In this document: piece after piece, positions 12,401 through 24,900 of the stretch | How positions within the stretch are numbered: position 1 is the first letter of the stretch | Layout: each line of letters begins with the position of its first letter | NCBI RefSeq assembly: GCF_000275845.1 | Contig: NW_006766883.1 | Location: 138,182 to 202,181, forward strand | Reading direction: 5' to 3' | Source of the DNA: Dichomitus squalens LYAD-421 SS1 | Taxonomy: Eukaryota > Basidiomycota > Agaricomycetes > Polyporales > Polyporaceae | Length of the DNA stretch: 64,000 nt | Notes under the pieces: generated by a model | The model's database searches: none | What the model was told of the DNA's origin: nothing | The model's input: only the letters and a program-made list of their open reading frames with translations | Made by a program: the position numbers and the translations under genes

Positions 12401-15400
12401 GACAAGCCAAGCCTCGACGTGATCACTGCCGGCGAAGGGCCCCGGTCGACAGATCCTATACCGGCCGACAGCTCAACCACCGACATTCCTATTGACCCTG
12501 CCCTGCTCGGTGATAACGAGTTGTCCCGAATGGTCCAAGGACATTCGCTCATAGCGATGGTTTGTGCCCATGTCTCAGAACCATGTTTGCTGTACTAATG
12601 TTGAGCCCAGTCACCTGCGCCGGAGTTTCCCGAAGCTGGCCCCAGCACAGGTACAAGTGTACCTCACAAGCGAGATCAACCCGACACGGTGTCCGAAGGG
12701 CCTTCGACCAAGCGTACTAAGTCGGGTGACAGTGCGAAGTTGCGCACAAAGGGCAACATCTCTCAGCCGCGCCGGGAGAACGAGATCTTGCGGCTTCTTG
12801 CTGAGGCGGACGGAATCATCAACACAAGCTCCAAAGAGTTTTACGAGGCCCATGCAGCCCTCGTAGAACGGCTGGTCGCGGCCGGGGAGCCAGTCAGTAC
12901 CCGTGTTGGAGCGAGAATTGACAAGAGGACCCTCGAGGCGACGCTCAGGGAGCTCGAGTCGAAGGGCAAGATCAAGCTCCTGACGACGTCCGCGCCGACG
13001 CTCACGGGAAGCACGCGTATGGCTCGCATCGCATATCTTCCCAGGATCCCACCAGACGCGGTGAATACGTTTCTGGCCGAACTCAGTCAGCAGCTTTGGT
13101 CCCTGTCTCACAACCCTAGTACAAGTACTGCAAAGACGCTTGAGGAGCCGATGGACTACGGCGGCATTCGGAAGAAGACGTCAGGTCGTGTCCGTCCCTC
13201 AATCGCCACCGAGCAAGAGGACGGAGAGGTGCAGGAGATCAAGCCAACCGACTTGGGGGCACTATTCCAGCAGGATGACCAAATCATTCATGATACGCTG
13301 CTTACCGAGAAGCACACAGTGGCCCAGCTGTACGGGTATCTCGTGGGCAAGGCCGCGAGGGCGCGTTCACTCCATCTCGCAACTGTTGGGCTATTTGGAC
13401 AGGATGCGTCGTCCACCCAAATTGTCTCCAAGGAGCACAGGATAGTACATATCTCCTACTACTTCACGGACATTCCCATCTCCACCTACTGCTCTCTCGT
13501 CGCAGTCCTTCAGCCCAACGAGGAACTTGCCACGCTTCTCCGCTCCCCTGCGGGACAGGCTACGCCGGTCGGCGGTGTTAGCGACAGCCTTCGCAACGTG
13601 CTTACTCCCACACAGTCAAAGCCTCGTGCCCGGATACTCTCTCTTTTGGATCTACTTCAGGTGCTCGGTCTTGTCACACCTCTGATCCCTTCTGAGTCGG
13701 ACACTCCAGCCTTTTCTTGCACAGGCAACGTGCATCATCCTGCTGCCTTCGATGTCGCACCTCCTGACACATACACACCTGCAATTGCACCTTTGTACTG
13801 GCGATTCAACGACTCCGCTCCCATCCGCCTCTGGGCGATTGGAGAGGGAGTACCTGCGGTGTGGAAGATGGCCCCGGTCTCTACCAGCCAGCAGGCCGCA
13901 TTGTACTGGAACGACCTTCAGCAGGTCTGCACTGACCCGCTCCACGCACAGCACTTGCTTGGCCCCGCACCTGCATCCACGGGACCCGCGAGTCAAGAAG
14001 TTGCTACCACCTGCAAGTCTCTTAGGCGTACGATTTCCTGGAGCGCAGTGTACAATTTGTCATTCTATCAGACCGAGTATCTGCGCCGCTACATCGACCC
14101 TGCGACAGGCAATACGCCCTTGGAAGACGAAGACGGAGCCAGGCGTGACGCGCAGTTAGACCGCCTTTCCTGGATCGTCAGTGCATCGAGAGAAGTTGTC
14201 GCAAGCTGGTTTGAGAAAGCGCGGAAGAAGCAATTGCGCGACATCAAGAAGGTCAAATTGGCTTCGACGAAGGGTAAGCAAAAAGCTGCGACAGCGGAGG
14301 ATGCGGGTGTCGTCGTAGCGCGTCGCGCAGCCGAGGCGAAGGAACAACGCGAGCTCGCTTGGGAGGCCATGGTCCAACGTGTACATCCTGGAGAGCTAAG
14401 GCAGTCCGCTGCACAAAGGGTCAATCGGGTCAGATCTAAGTTCATACAAAGTTCCGCGAAGCCGAGCGACAAATGGGAGGCAAGGATATTGGAGGCGATC
14501 AAGGAGGCAGACTTGGTCGCTGACAAGCTCTTGTCAACGGCGCATCCCCCGCTGTTCGCGCCTATGCCTGTGGCTAAACCTGCACTTCCTGCCCCTGTTC
14601 CAACCGGTTTACAGGAGAAGGACGTGGATGAGCTCATCGCCTCGCAAGGTGCAAGAGCAGCCCAAGGTGCTCGCACTGGGAAGAAGACCAAGAAGGGGAA
14701 AGCGAAGGATACAGGTATGAAATCAAGGATATGTCTGTCGTCCTCGCACTGAAGCATAACCGGAGGTGAGACGGAAGTGAAGGTGCCCCGACGACATCGC
14801 TTTCTCTGGACCCGCGACTACGATGAGCTCGTGCGAGACGCATCGGCCATCATCAAAGCTCGATGTCGCGGTACAACGCGCCTTGACTGGGGCGCTATGG
14901 AGCAAATTTTCCCCGCTGTCCCCCGTAATTCCGTCAGGCAGCGCCTCGTCCACCTGAAGGAGGTCCCGGGAACGGAGACGTACCTCTCCCGACTTGAAGA
15001 CAAGTGGTATGATCTCTGGGTACAGCACCGAGGCACAGACGTCCTCCCGGATCCCGATCCAGAAAGTGCCACGAATTTCGACCTGGCGACGCACGTCAAA
15101 TTTCTGCGCAAGCATATTGACAAGAATGCCATGTTTGTGCCCTATCCACCCTTATATCCCTAGCGCGGACATAAATACGAATGCTGACGCACGGGACTTT
15201 CTCACAGACGCGTCGGGTTTGTCGAGGTGCAAGACAGCCAAAAGGTTGATCTCCCTGCGACCATTGAAGACATCAAGCGGCACTATGACATCGTCGAGAA
15301 GGTACCTAGCGCCCCGACCTGGGACTTCATGTGGAGCGTTGTTGCGGAAGAGGCCCGCGAGAAGCAGTTTGCACACCAGGCCTTTACAGCAGAAGTGGGT

Positions 15401-17261
15401 GGTATGCCTCCTTCGCCCTCTTATGAGTCAGAGTTCCTGTATGTTGCCGATACAGCAGTCAAGGTGCGTTCGCCGGCCGGCCTACTGCGGCTACAACAGG
15501 TGCATTGACTGCTTTGATGGCGTAGATGGCCCTAGGCAATCCTAACGAGACCTACGACGCCGACGTAGCATCTCGGCTGCTCAAAGGTGTTGGGGAGGAA
15601 CCAGTGCGCGCAACAACAACGGAGCTTTTGAATCGCGGAGTACTAGCGAGGACGACTCGAGATCCTACTAAGACGAAGCCGGGACGGACGCTCAAGATCT
15701 CCGATAGGTACGAGCGCCGATACCGTAGTGCCCGGGGGTGACTGCTCATGTTGACCTCGCGACTGCTCCCATCAGCAACTACAATTCGCTAGGCGGCCAG
15801 CTGCATCGGGAACTCTTCCAAGATGCATCTGCGCTTGAGGAGCTCATCGTCCAGCAGCAACAAGGAGACGGTCTGAATGCACCCCATGAACAAGGGCAAG
15901 AGTGGTCGCTGCTGGCCACGGACGGTGACACAGCCTTCCTCCTCGAGCTCACGTCCGAGAATAAGGTATGCTGTGCTCTCGAGGAGCATGTGCACTTGGT
16001 GTGTGTGTTGGGCGGTAGTGGTAACGATGACGTCTCCAGGTCCGATTTGATGTAGATACCACACACCCCCAGAAGATGCGGTCCAACATCGACTGGAACA
16101 GCAAGAAAGCAGGTGAGCCCGCCGGGGCTCTGGCCCAAGCACTTCGAGCTGACATGCGTATCCTCGCGTATCGTGCGCTGGACAGATGACGACGACATCG
16201 AGACTGCAATCCGGGTGCAGTATTTGGATGTCTCCGGCCCATCGCGAGATGCACTGTCAGAACCCTCAGCAGAGCCTTCGGGCATCGAGGTCGAAGCGGA
16301 GATGGACATGGATGACGAGCACTCCCTCCGCGAACATGGCACACTGGCAGATGGCGAGCAGGCCTTCTGTCGCCGCACATCTGAGGGCTTGATCGACTGC
16401 CAAGCGTGTCTCGAAAAAGCCAGGAAATCTCTCTTCCGGGGATTGAACACAGATGAGCAGGCTACCGTTGACAAGATCATAGCAGCGCTGGATGAAGCTG
16501 GTCCAACGGGCCTTACGAAGCAGGAACTTCTCGTAAGTCGCTAACGACAATGACGTCCAGGAACGAGCTAAGGATGCTATTAGGCGAAGTTAGAGTTCGT
16601 GCGAGGCGACACGCTCCACACGGTCGTTCAACGCATGACAGAAGGCCCTGTTCCCCTCGCGCACTGGACCGGATATAACGCCGTCGTCCTCGTGTCGTCT
16701 GCCGCGATCAGGAAGTGGACAGTGCTCGTGAACGACAACGCGACTGAGGAACCTGAGCAGCCCTCGATGTCCGAAGCCCCTGTGCTGAAGTCGATGATCT
16801 TTCCGCGCCGCTGGTTAGACATCTATGGACGGAAATTACACGACGTGTGGGAGTCCGCACTGCGCGCCGCACTGGGCCTCGTCCTCCTCCACCCCGGCAT
16901 TTCACAGGTGCGGTGTCATGCCCATCTTCATCTTCATCTTCATCTCCTTCCCAGGCTGCGCGCTGTTCCCATGCTCTAATACTTCCATCGCCTCCACCCG
17001 TCATCCCGTAGAACGCGCATCGCTGACTATAACATCGGAAATCCACAGGCCGAGATCCGGTGGCGGCTGCGGTCCACTTACGATCGTCAAGAGGTGTGCG
17101 AGGTGCTGCAGACGCTGCTCGAGGAGAGGTACATCATTGCACGAGTTGATGCTGTGCATCTAGGGCCGTTCGAGGGTGTGCCTGCCGATGAACGAGAGGA
17201 GAAGTTCACGTTCTGGTTCTTGAATGCTTCGGGCACTGGACGGCGCTGGTACCAGGTGTAG
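9472..17261 (+). CDS. TFC3: TFIIIC largest subunit (tau138 / GTF3C1), B-block binding
   Basis: Fourteen exons: 9472-9526, 9737-10128, 10190-10711, 10768-10981, 11031-12559, 12611-14714, 14766-15132, 15208-15463, 15526-15707, 15776-15965, 16040-16112, 16186-16532, 16584-16907 and 17049-17261 (2255 aa). The first exon encodes MDELVRHCLREISFDGDL. A winged-helix B-block domain starts near residue 152 (TPMIYTGLQIITRGREHGVS). More winged-helix-like segments follow near 310-400. A basic, acidic and Pro-rich linker at about 540-800 holds GRP-type AT-hooks near residues 562, 617, 643 and 681. The C-terminal third has another helix-turn-helix pattern. The protein binds the internal B box of tRNA genes and recruits TFIIIB and Pol III. 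Intron 1 (210 nt) is unusually long for this genome. Confidence 0.93.
16922..16946 (+). repeat. CATCTT microsatellite in TFIIIC intron 13
   Basis: Four consecutive copies of a CATCTT-type hexamer lie inside the 141-nt last intron, which is longer than its neighbours. Confidence 0.8.
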
Positions 17262-18602
17262 ATTATCTCCGTTGACGCAGCGCATGTTTGGCAGTTGTGG
17301 TCAGTTTGATACGCCAGGTCTGAGCCTGTATGATGGGTCGTGTACGCCACTGAGATCGAGGAACGGTGTTTGCGGAGTAAGATTCGAAGATAGCCAAGCC
17401 GCATTGCTGATATGAATGTACATACTTGTTACTGGTCCGGTTCAGATCAGAATCCGGCTGATTGCCACACTACGTTCTCATAATATGGCTTGATCCCAGC
17501 GAGCTGATAATGAAGGGCCGACTACTTGCACAAAGTTGATGAGCGACGTCTAAGTATATCGATATCAAGTCATCCATTCCTATTTACTAATGTGACTCCG
17601 CGACCCGACAGTGCTGGGCATCTAAGAGGTCAATTAACTTCTCTTAGGAGACGAGTGATTGCTGAATGGAATGAGGTTGGCAGGCGGCCACGACTCGGAG
17701 CTCGGGACGTGCATTGCCGCTGGAACTGCTAGAAATAGCTGGACAAAGAATAGCTCAGTGTACAGCTAACGCCGTCGATTGATGTCAAGTCGTTGTGACG
17801 GCTGTTAGACAAAGCAAGGGAGTGTGTACACCGCGTGTGCTATGTACCAGTGCACGAGGATCACGACGAGGGACTCGAGCCTTGCTTCTCGCCTGTCGGA
17901 GGACGGTCGGTAGCGAGGGCCGAATCGGACTGCGCGGCCTAGACGGGTCACGGCACCGCCCACACTATCTATGGATGATTGTTGGAGTACGCTGAGGCGA
18001 ATGCGGGGAAGTTGCTAGGGCAGCCTACAGCCCATGTCGAGCTCACCTCGGTGAACAGCTGCTTTGCAGACATGGAGGGCAGCGAAGGAAGATAGCGTGC
18101 AAGCGACCCTATGAATCGCAATATTGGAGCGGTATGTGAGGTGTTTTCGCGTGTTCGCGGTCAGGCGGAGAGGAGCGGTTGCTACGGACTAGCCATGGCG
18201 ACAAGAAGCTTCCTGATTGACGCGGGGCGGGAAGGGACGCCGGGCAAGATGGGATGCGTGCGACAGGTAGTATGTTTGTTTGTTGGTATGCTGCACGTCC
18301 TCGCTCATTCTCTGGCTGCACCAGGACTCCTTGGTTCCTACCATCACCACCTCCCCTCCTTCTCTTCTCCGTAAAACCTTTCTTCGGTTTGCAGCCGGCG
18401 CGCGGGACCGTCGTTTGCATTCCGCCTCCGGGACTGTTGAAGTTGCACTGGCTGGGCTTCACGTCGCTTTCTCCGCCCTAGCGGCACCTCGATCTTCTGC
18501 CAAGGTTTGCAATCTCGACCAGGATTGGTGAGCCTTGTCTTGGGCCTCCTGCCATGACATCGGTCGATTAACACTCCATGTGCGTTCTCAGAACATTCCA
18601 CA
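17262..18602. other. intergenic region
   Basis: About 1.3 kb with no supported gene. The last 300 bp (C/T-rich near 18340-18370) look like the promoter and leader of the next gene. A possible 5'-UTR intron runs from the gtgagcc at 18529 to the ttctcag ending at 18591. Confidence 0.4.
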
Positions 18603-21343
18603 ATGCAATTGCCGCATCTCCTCGTCGTCCATGGCTTGAAGCTTTTCGTGAGTGAACGCCTCGTTCTTTCAGAGTATTCCGGTTCCGCACGCTGGCGTGT
18701 GGGGTAACTGCGACTGGGTGATCGTAATCCCGCAACGTAACGGTCAATGCTGCTTGAACGCTTAGCCACCGCCACCGCGTTGTGGATACAGTACTGAATC
18801 CTTCTTCGTACAGTGGGATCGCGTCACCTTTTCCCGGCTCACGAAGATCTACTTCGCTTTTTCGGTTCTCCACTGCATCATCCAGGTTATCTTCCAGGTG
18901 CAAGCGTTTGTGGCCAATGCAGATGCTGCCAAATTCCTCTCAGGTCTCATAGCCCAGGGCAATGCCACTGACCCTGGCTTTGCTGTCTACGAGACCGACC
19001 TCCGCATGTGCGATGCTGTCCCCGCAAAGGTACTAGACTCCAGTTCATGTACTGTCATCTGGGATGGTCATACAAGCGCGAACGGCTCGCAACTCATTAG
19101 CGGCAGCGGCACCAATTATGCTGCTAATGTCACGCAGTCGTCTCCCGCGGCGGTGTCTACCATCACACTCGACTCCTCTGTCTCTGCGTCGCCCTCAACT
19201 ACTGCTGTCCTCTCGGTCAACGCCACAGTTTTATCGTCCACTGTCGCGTCTACTTCGTCTGCCACTCTCTCGACAACCGCTCTCTCGCAATCGTCTGTCC
19301 TTTCGTCGGCTGCTTCCAGTTCCCTTGCTACCCAGTCATCGGCTTCATCCTCTATCCAGTCTGCGCTGTCCTCTTCGCCCGACGCTGGAACGTCTTCCTC
19401 AACGAAGGCTCTGTGGGCTTCTTCGACCAAAGCCGCGTCGTCTTCTTCGACCAAGGCCGCGTCGTCATCCGCTGCGAAGGTCGTGTCATCTGCCGTTGCC
19501 ACTGCCGCTCACGCTAAGACGATTACACTCACTGTGTCGGAATCTGCGACTGCTACCGCTACTGCCACCAAGACTACGGCTAGCAATGATAGCGACAGTG
19601 ATGATGACAGCGACGACGAGTCTGGTGATGAGGATGACAACCTCTTCGACCGTCGGGATGTTGTGAAGCCCGAGACTCAATTGCGGCTCACTCTCAACGG
19701 CACCTCCACCGTCAACCTCCATGGCCTCAATGGTGTCTTCGCGACTGAGCTGCCACGCAAGTGCTTGTACGTTTTGAACTGGCCTGTTGACGTGTAAGTA
19801 CATCTATTGTTTTGCTGGGGTTGCTGCACGCTCATGGCTATAAAGGGTTGACAACACGAAGCGTGAGGACATTACGTTCATCGCATTCCAGATCTGGCTC
19901 CTAGGGATGTCTTTGGTTGCACTGTTGAATGAGTCGATCCCTCACATGTGAGTCGCGCGTTGTTTACCCCTCCATGCGCATTTGGGTTGACTTGCGTGTC
20001 AAAGTGCCGCTTCGCTCTTGACCCACATCATGGCCACGGCTTGGGGAGGCTTCCAGATTGTGGGTTCGCCTTACTCGCTTACAAGACATACGTCTCACGA
20101 GCTTGATGCGTCCAGGTCAACACCAACGACTTCCATAAGAAGTTCAGCACTTTGACGACGAAGGGCGCATGCGGCGTCAACCTCCTACCTGAATACTGGA
20201 AGAGACGCTCGAACGCTGAGATCCCCAGCTTGGCCCTCAATGTGTTTGCTCTGCTTGTATCCGCCTTCCTTAGCTGGAGGCTCATGAAGGTACTTCGCCA
20301 CGCGCATATATGCATCTTGATATCGATGTTGACGCGCTTCCTTCCAGACTTTCGGCTGGCAGACCTTCAAGCGTGTCGGCGCGTCGCGCACCATCAACCG
20401 CGTCTACAACCTCGTTTTGATGTTTTCCATTGGGATCCAGCTCGCGCTGTTCTTTGTCGGGGTGTCGGCTGCGCTCTGGGTTGACCAAGTGTACAACGGC
20501 AACATCGGCCGTCTCACCCAGGACCCGACCTTCTTCAAGGCTGTCATGATCACTGTTCTAGTTCTCCTCATCCCTTGGCTCTCAGTGGTGAGTAGCGATA
20601 CAGACGATGCGAGCCAAGTCTGTTCGTGCTGACCTCGTTGTGTAAATCCCTAGGGCTGGATATCAGTTCGCAGGGAGTATAGGATCCGGATGCTGACGTT
20701 CTTGGCCGTTGCTATCCTTGTCCTCGCCGGCTGGGGCACGATGTTCATCGCGGCAACCTTCCGCTGGACATACGTCACCTGGTTTTTCTTCAGGGTCATG
20801 ACTACTGGTGCAGTTCTACTGGCGCTCGCGGTCCTTATCCTTGGCATCGTCTGCCGTGTCAACTTCGGCAAGGGTCTCACTCGCTACCGTACGTTACCTA
20901 AGCCTCGGTTTTGTAATTCCACGCTAACTGAGTGTCATCCCATAGTCAACGCACACGAAGAGCTCAACGACGAGGGCGACTACCCAACCGAGAAGACGTA
21001 CGACTCGGAGAAGATCGACTTCCCCTCGGGGGACTCGAGCGTCCCGAGCTTCTCCGTCACATTCGGCTCCGGGCTCGAGGTCCCTCCCCCCTCGCAGATG
21101 CGCTTCGGCCCCGCGCCGCGCGCCATGGGCCCGCGCTTCTACTCGCAGACGAACTCGACCGCGTCGGACCCGTTCAACTCGCCGGTCGAGGGCAACTCGC
21201 TCCGCGCCCTCACGCTCTCGCGCCAGAACAGCGCGAGCAGCCAGATGAGCCACTCGTCGACGCGCAGCGCCACCTCCGCGCACTCGACGAACTCGGCAGG
21301 GTCGACGGGCCCGGGGCGGGGCAAGCGCTGGGTGATCGAGTAG
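18603..21343 (+). CDS. polytopic membrane protein with Ser/Thr-rich ectodomain, unknown function
   Basis: Exons: 18603-18703, 18792-19793, 19846-19947, 20005-20059, 20116-20289, 20348-20587, 20654-20888 and 20946-21343 (768 aa). All junctions from 18792 onward are secure; the first exon and start are uncertain. After one N-terminal TM helix (KIYFAFSVLHCIIQVIFQ) there is a long Ser/Thr/Ala-rich region with N-glycosylation sites and an acidic DSDDDSDDESGDEDD patch. About seven further TM helices follow, including LALNVFALLVSAFLSWRLMK and LVLMFSIGIQLALFFVGVSA. The tail is Ser-rich and hydrophilic. I do not recognise a named family; I believe similar proteins are common in Agaricomycetes, which needs a search. 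It could be a wall-facing sensor or channel-like protein, but that is speculation. Confidence 0.75.
19421..19468 (+). repeat. 24-bp tandem repeat inside the Ser-rich ectodomain
   Basis: The unit encoding (S/A)SSTKAAS occurs twice in a row with one silent change and continues in degraded form on both sides. It shows local expansion of the Ser/Thr linker. Confidence 0.7.
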
Positions 21344-21929
21344 AGAGCGCGGAAGCCGTAGTTCGACCGTACCTGTAGGCGTCCCCGTGCGGCGTTGTAT
21401 TATTGGCAGGCGAAAGCGAAGAGGTGCCTTGGCTCTGCGACGTGATTACGCATGTACCGCCGCCTAAGACATACATGTGCCTTCTTTGCTTTCTTATGTT
21501 TCAGACATATTCCCCGATTCCCCTCCGCACCGGTAGGATACCAGGCCTCATCTAAAGTGCATAGCGTGTATTCTGCCTTTTGCTTGTCTGATCACCGGAT
21601 GGTCCCAATTGTTGCGTGTATTACTGTAGATCCAATTCAGCTCCTTGCTTTGCGCGCTAGTACTAGTACATGCATACAACGTAACAACGCATCTCATCGT
21701 CTATCATTAGACCCAAAAGAAAATCGTTTAGCGTAAGAGATATGTGTATCAAAACAGAGGAAAACGTGGATGATGTCTCGAATCAGTCAAGCCTACAGCA
21801 ATACGAAGTATCGCGATGGAATGCGTGGGTACATGGGTGAATGGGTGCAGGGAAAGCGAGGAGTAAGCTACATGAGTTTCAACGGGTATTCTATGAATGC
21901 AGACAGGTGTCCATGGGAGCGGCGGAAAT
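21344..21929. other. convergent 3' region
   Basis: About 590 bp between the ends of the membrane-protein gene (+) and the MAPKKK gene (-). It should hold both 3' UTRs. No gene is seen. Confidence 0.5.
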
Positions 21930-24900
21930 TCATGAGCCAGAACCAGAACCAGAGCTGTTCCCATTCGCGCTCGAACTCGAGCTGTCTGGGGTCGAGAAGC
22001 TCGACAGCAGATCCAGGCGAGCGTCATTCAGCCCAGGGGAGAGCGAGTTGACCGACGAGCCCTCTGGTGACTGTATGGGCGACAGACTAGGTGACTGGGC
22101 TGCGATTAGCTCTGTTTCCTTCTCCTGCAGGATCGCGGCCTGGCGGGCGACCGTTGCGGCTTCGTAGGTGCCTTCGGCGGGTATTGACGCGCCGGATGCG
22201 ATGACGTTCTCCGCCTTCTCGTAGTCCTCAAGCTTCTCTCGGAAGTCGAGCATCCACGGGTGGTCCATGAGCTCTATGGCGGTCGGACGGGCCAAAGGGT
22301 CAATCGTAAGGCATCGCCTGATGAAGTCGATGCCCATCTCGCTCAGCTGGCCGGGCTCGGGCAGGGGTGGATGCTGAGTTGCGACACCGATATGGAACAT
22401 TATCGCCCTACGAGACGAAGTATGTTACGTGTGAGCTCACGGCATGTCAAACCACGAAACGACTGCAAGCGAGACACCCACCATTCGTTATCGAGATTGC
22501 TCCAGGGCTTCCGGCCAGTCGCGCACTCCAGGACGACACAACCTAACGACCAGATGTCCATGGCACCATGACGTCCCAGTTTGTTGTTCCTGATGACTTC
22601 AGGCGACATGTACATCGGTGTTCCCGTGAGGGAGTTGTTGAGACCGAGTTGGTCAGGGTCTGCCGCTGCTGATCCTGGTGAGGCAACGGAGGAATCTGAA
22701 CGACGAGTGCGTCGGAGAGTCCCACGGTTTTTCGCAATGATCTTGGCCGCGCCGAAGTCGACATACTTGATGACGCCCATATGGTCGAGGAGGATGTCTA
22801 GAAAGAGACACCAGTGAGTGACGCCAATAAGAAGGGCCAGTCAACTCACTGTCTGGTTTGATGTCTCGGTGGACAATGCCCTGAGAATGCAAGTACGCAA
22901 GACCCTCTAGCATCTGCAAAGTGTAGACTTGCAGGATACCTTCGTCCTCGATACGTCCGTGCTCGAGCAACGCAGCCAAGCTTCCTCCCTTGCAGTACTC
23001 TTCGAAGATGTATACCTTGTCTCGGTGAACTTCGATGCCGTAGTACTCGACTACGTTTGGATGATGCAGCATTTCCATGACCGCAAGCTCGTCGCGGATG
23101 TGCGAGTACAGGCTCGTGAGGCCCGCAGTCTCCTGGAACTTGATCTCCTTCACGGCCATCAGCGTGTTGGAGTCGAGGTTGATCGCCAAATACACCGACC
23201 CGAACGACCCTGCGCCAATGAATCTGCTTTGCTGCCATCGGATGGACACGTTGGAACTCGACCCAGCAAGGAACACAACGGAGCGATCTACCAGGACGCG
23301 CTCGTCCAGTACACGACCGATGATATGGTGCTCGGTTCCCATTTGTGCGCGTTGCTCGTCGAGTTCCCGAGCGAAGTCGGAGGTCTTCTGCCAGAACGCC
23401 CGCAGCGCAGGGTCTATATACGCGTAGACGGAGTCCTGGTTTTCCGGAGACGCTTGGAATGCAGCTTCCTCCTCGTCCTCGTCCGACCGCCGGTTGGACG
23501 TCCGCAGCCGCAATAGCTCCTCCTGCCGCTCCTTCTCCCGCTTCGCGTCCAACGCCGAGCGCGCGCCTAGAATGTCGAAGTGGGAGATGAGCAGAGTCAT
23601 GCAGGTTGCGACCTTCTGGCGCAGCATTTCGAACTGGTCGTCTGGCAGATGGAGGATGTTGTTTCGCCGTGTCCGATGCAGGGGGAATTCTAGCGCGGTG
23701 ACAGCCCATCGGAAGGTCTTGCGATCATTCGGGTCGCAATCGTCGCAGATGAACGACACCCATGAGATCGCGAGCTTGATGAGTGACTGGTTGTACTTGA
23801 GGAGCATTGCCTGGTCCATGTACTTCTCCACGTGAGCGCCATAGTCGGAGGCGAACACGTACCAGTTCTCGAGGAGCTCCTGGTAGTTGGTAGTGTCTCG
23901 CAACGTCTGACGAACATAGTGCACCGATTCCACGATAGACTCCGCTAGGCGATTGGTCGCGCGCCCTATCTTACGCAGCTCGCGATTGACCGAGGGTAGA
24001 TGTGCTTGCTGTTCGATCAGGCAGTTGGGCATCGGCATAGCGGGTTCTATCGGCTCTCCCGTCTCCTCGTCTTCTACGGATTGGAAGAATTCGGAGAACT
24101 GGCGTTTGGCAGCCACTAGTCGGTGCTGGGAGCCATCAGCGATGAGACGGATGCGGTTGTCCTCTAGATGCAGATCAATCTTGGGTAACTGCAGCATCAG
24201 CACGAAACCGTTCCAGAGAAATCGTGTTCGTGGAGACAGCACGAGCAAGTAAGAAGCATCCTCCTCCACCTCCTCCGGCTCCGCCTCACCCATGTCCATC
24301 AGCCAGCTGCTCTCGTCAATTTCATGAACATGGAACGCGTCAAGGAGGAGTCGTCGGATAGTGTCCGGACGGTCTCGGAGAGAAGGGTGTCCCACGATGT
24401 ACGTGCCCTCTTCCTCGAAAGTCTGAGTGTACACGAGAAAGTGGTCTGACTCCACCAACGTTGCGATGAACACGTCAATGCTGGCATCCTCGAGATCGTA
24501 TTCTGCCGAATCGCAGAAACGACGTGACAGGACACTGCAACATAAGCTAGCTCAGTGCGCATGTTCAGCTGATTAGGCGAGTATACGACATACCGTCCCA
24601 GGCGCAGCAATTTCCGCGAGCGTTGCTTCACGCCGTCGAGAATTTTGCCGTACCAGGTGACCAGCCGGTCCTTGGGAACATTCGCACTTGGCGGCTGCAA
24701 CCCGGTCGGGAGCGTTTGCTGACCTGTAGGAGTACCGTTAAGCCCACTAGAACGGAGAACTTTGCGGACGCGATCGCTGAGCATCTCTGATAGGGAACCG
24801 TCGGCCATACCGGGAACGCGGATAGATGTGTCGAAGTAGTTCGTGACACGGACAATGAGCTTGTTTGTCAGAGCGCTGTAATGCTCGTGAACAGGCCGCT

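Noticed and set aside
18648..18672. 25-nt intron at the start of the 8-TM protein gene
   Set aside because: Shorter than any functional fungal intron seen here. A model with an 88-nt intron (18704-18791) keeps frame.
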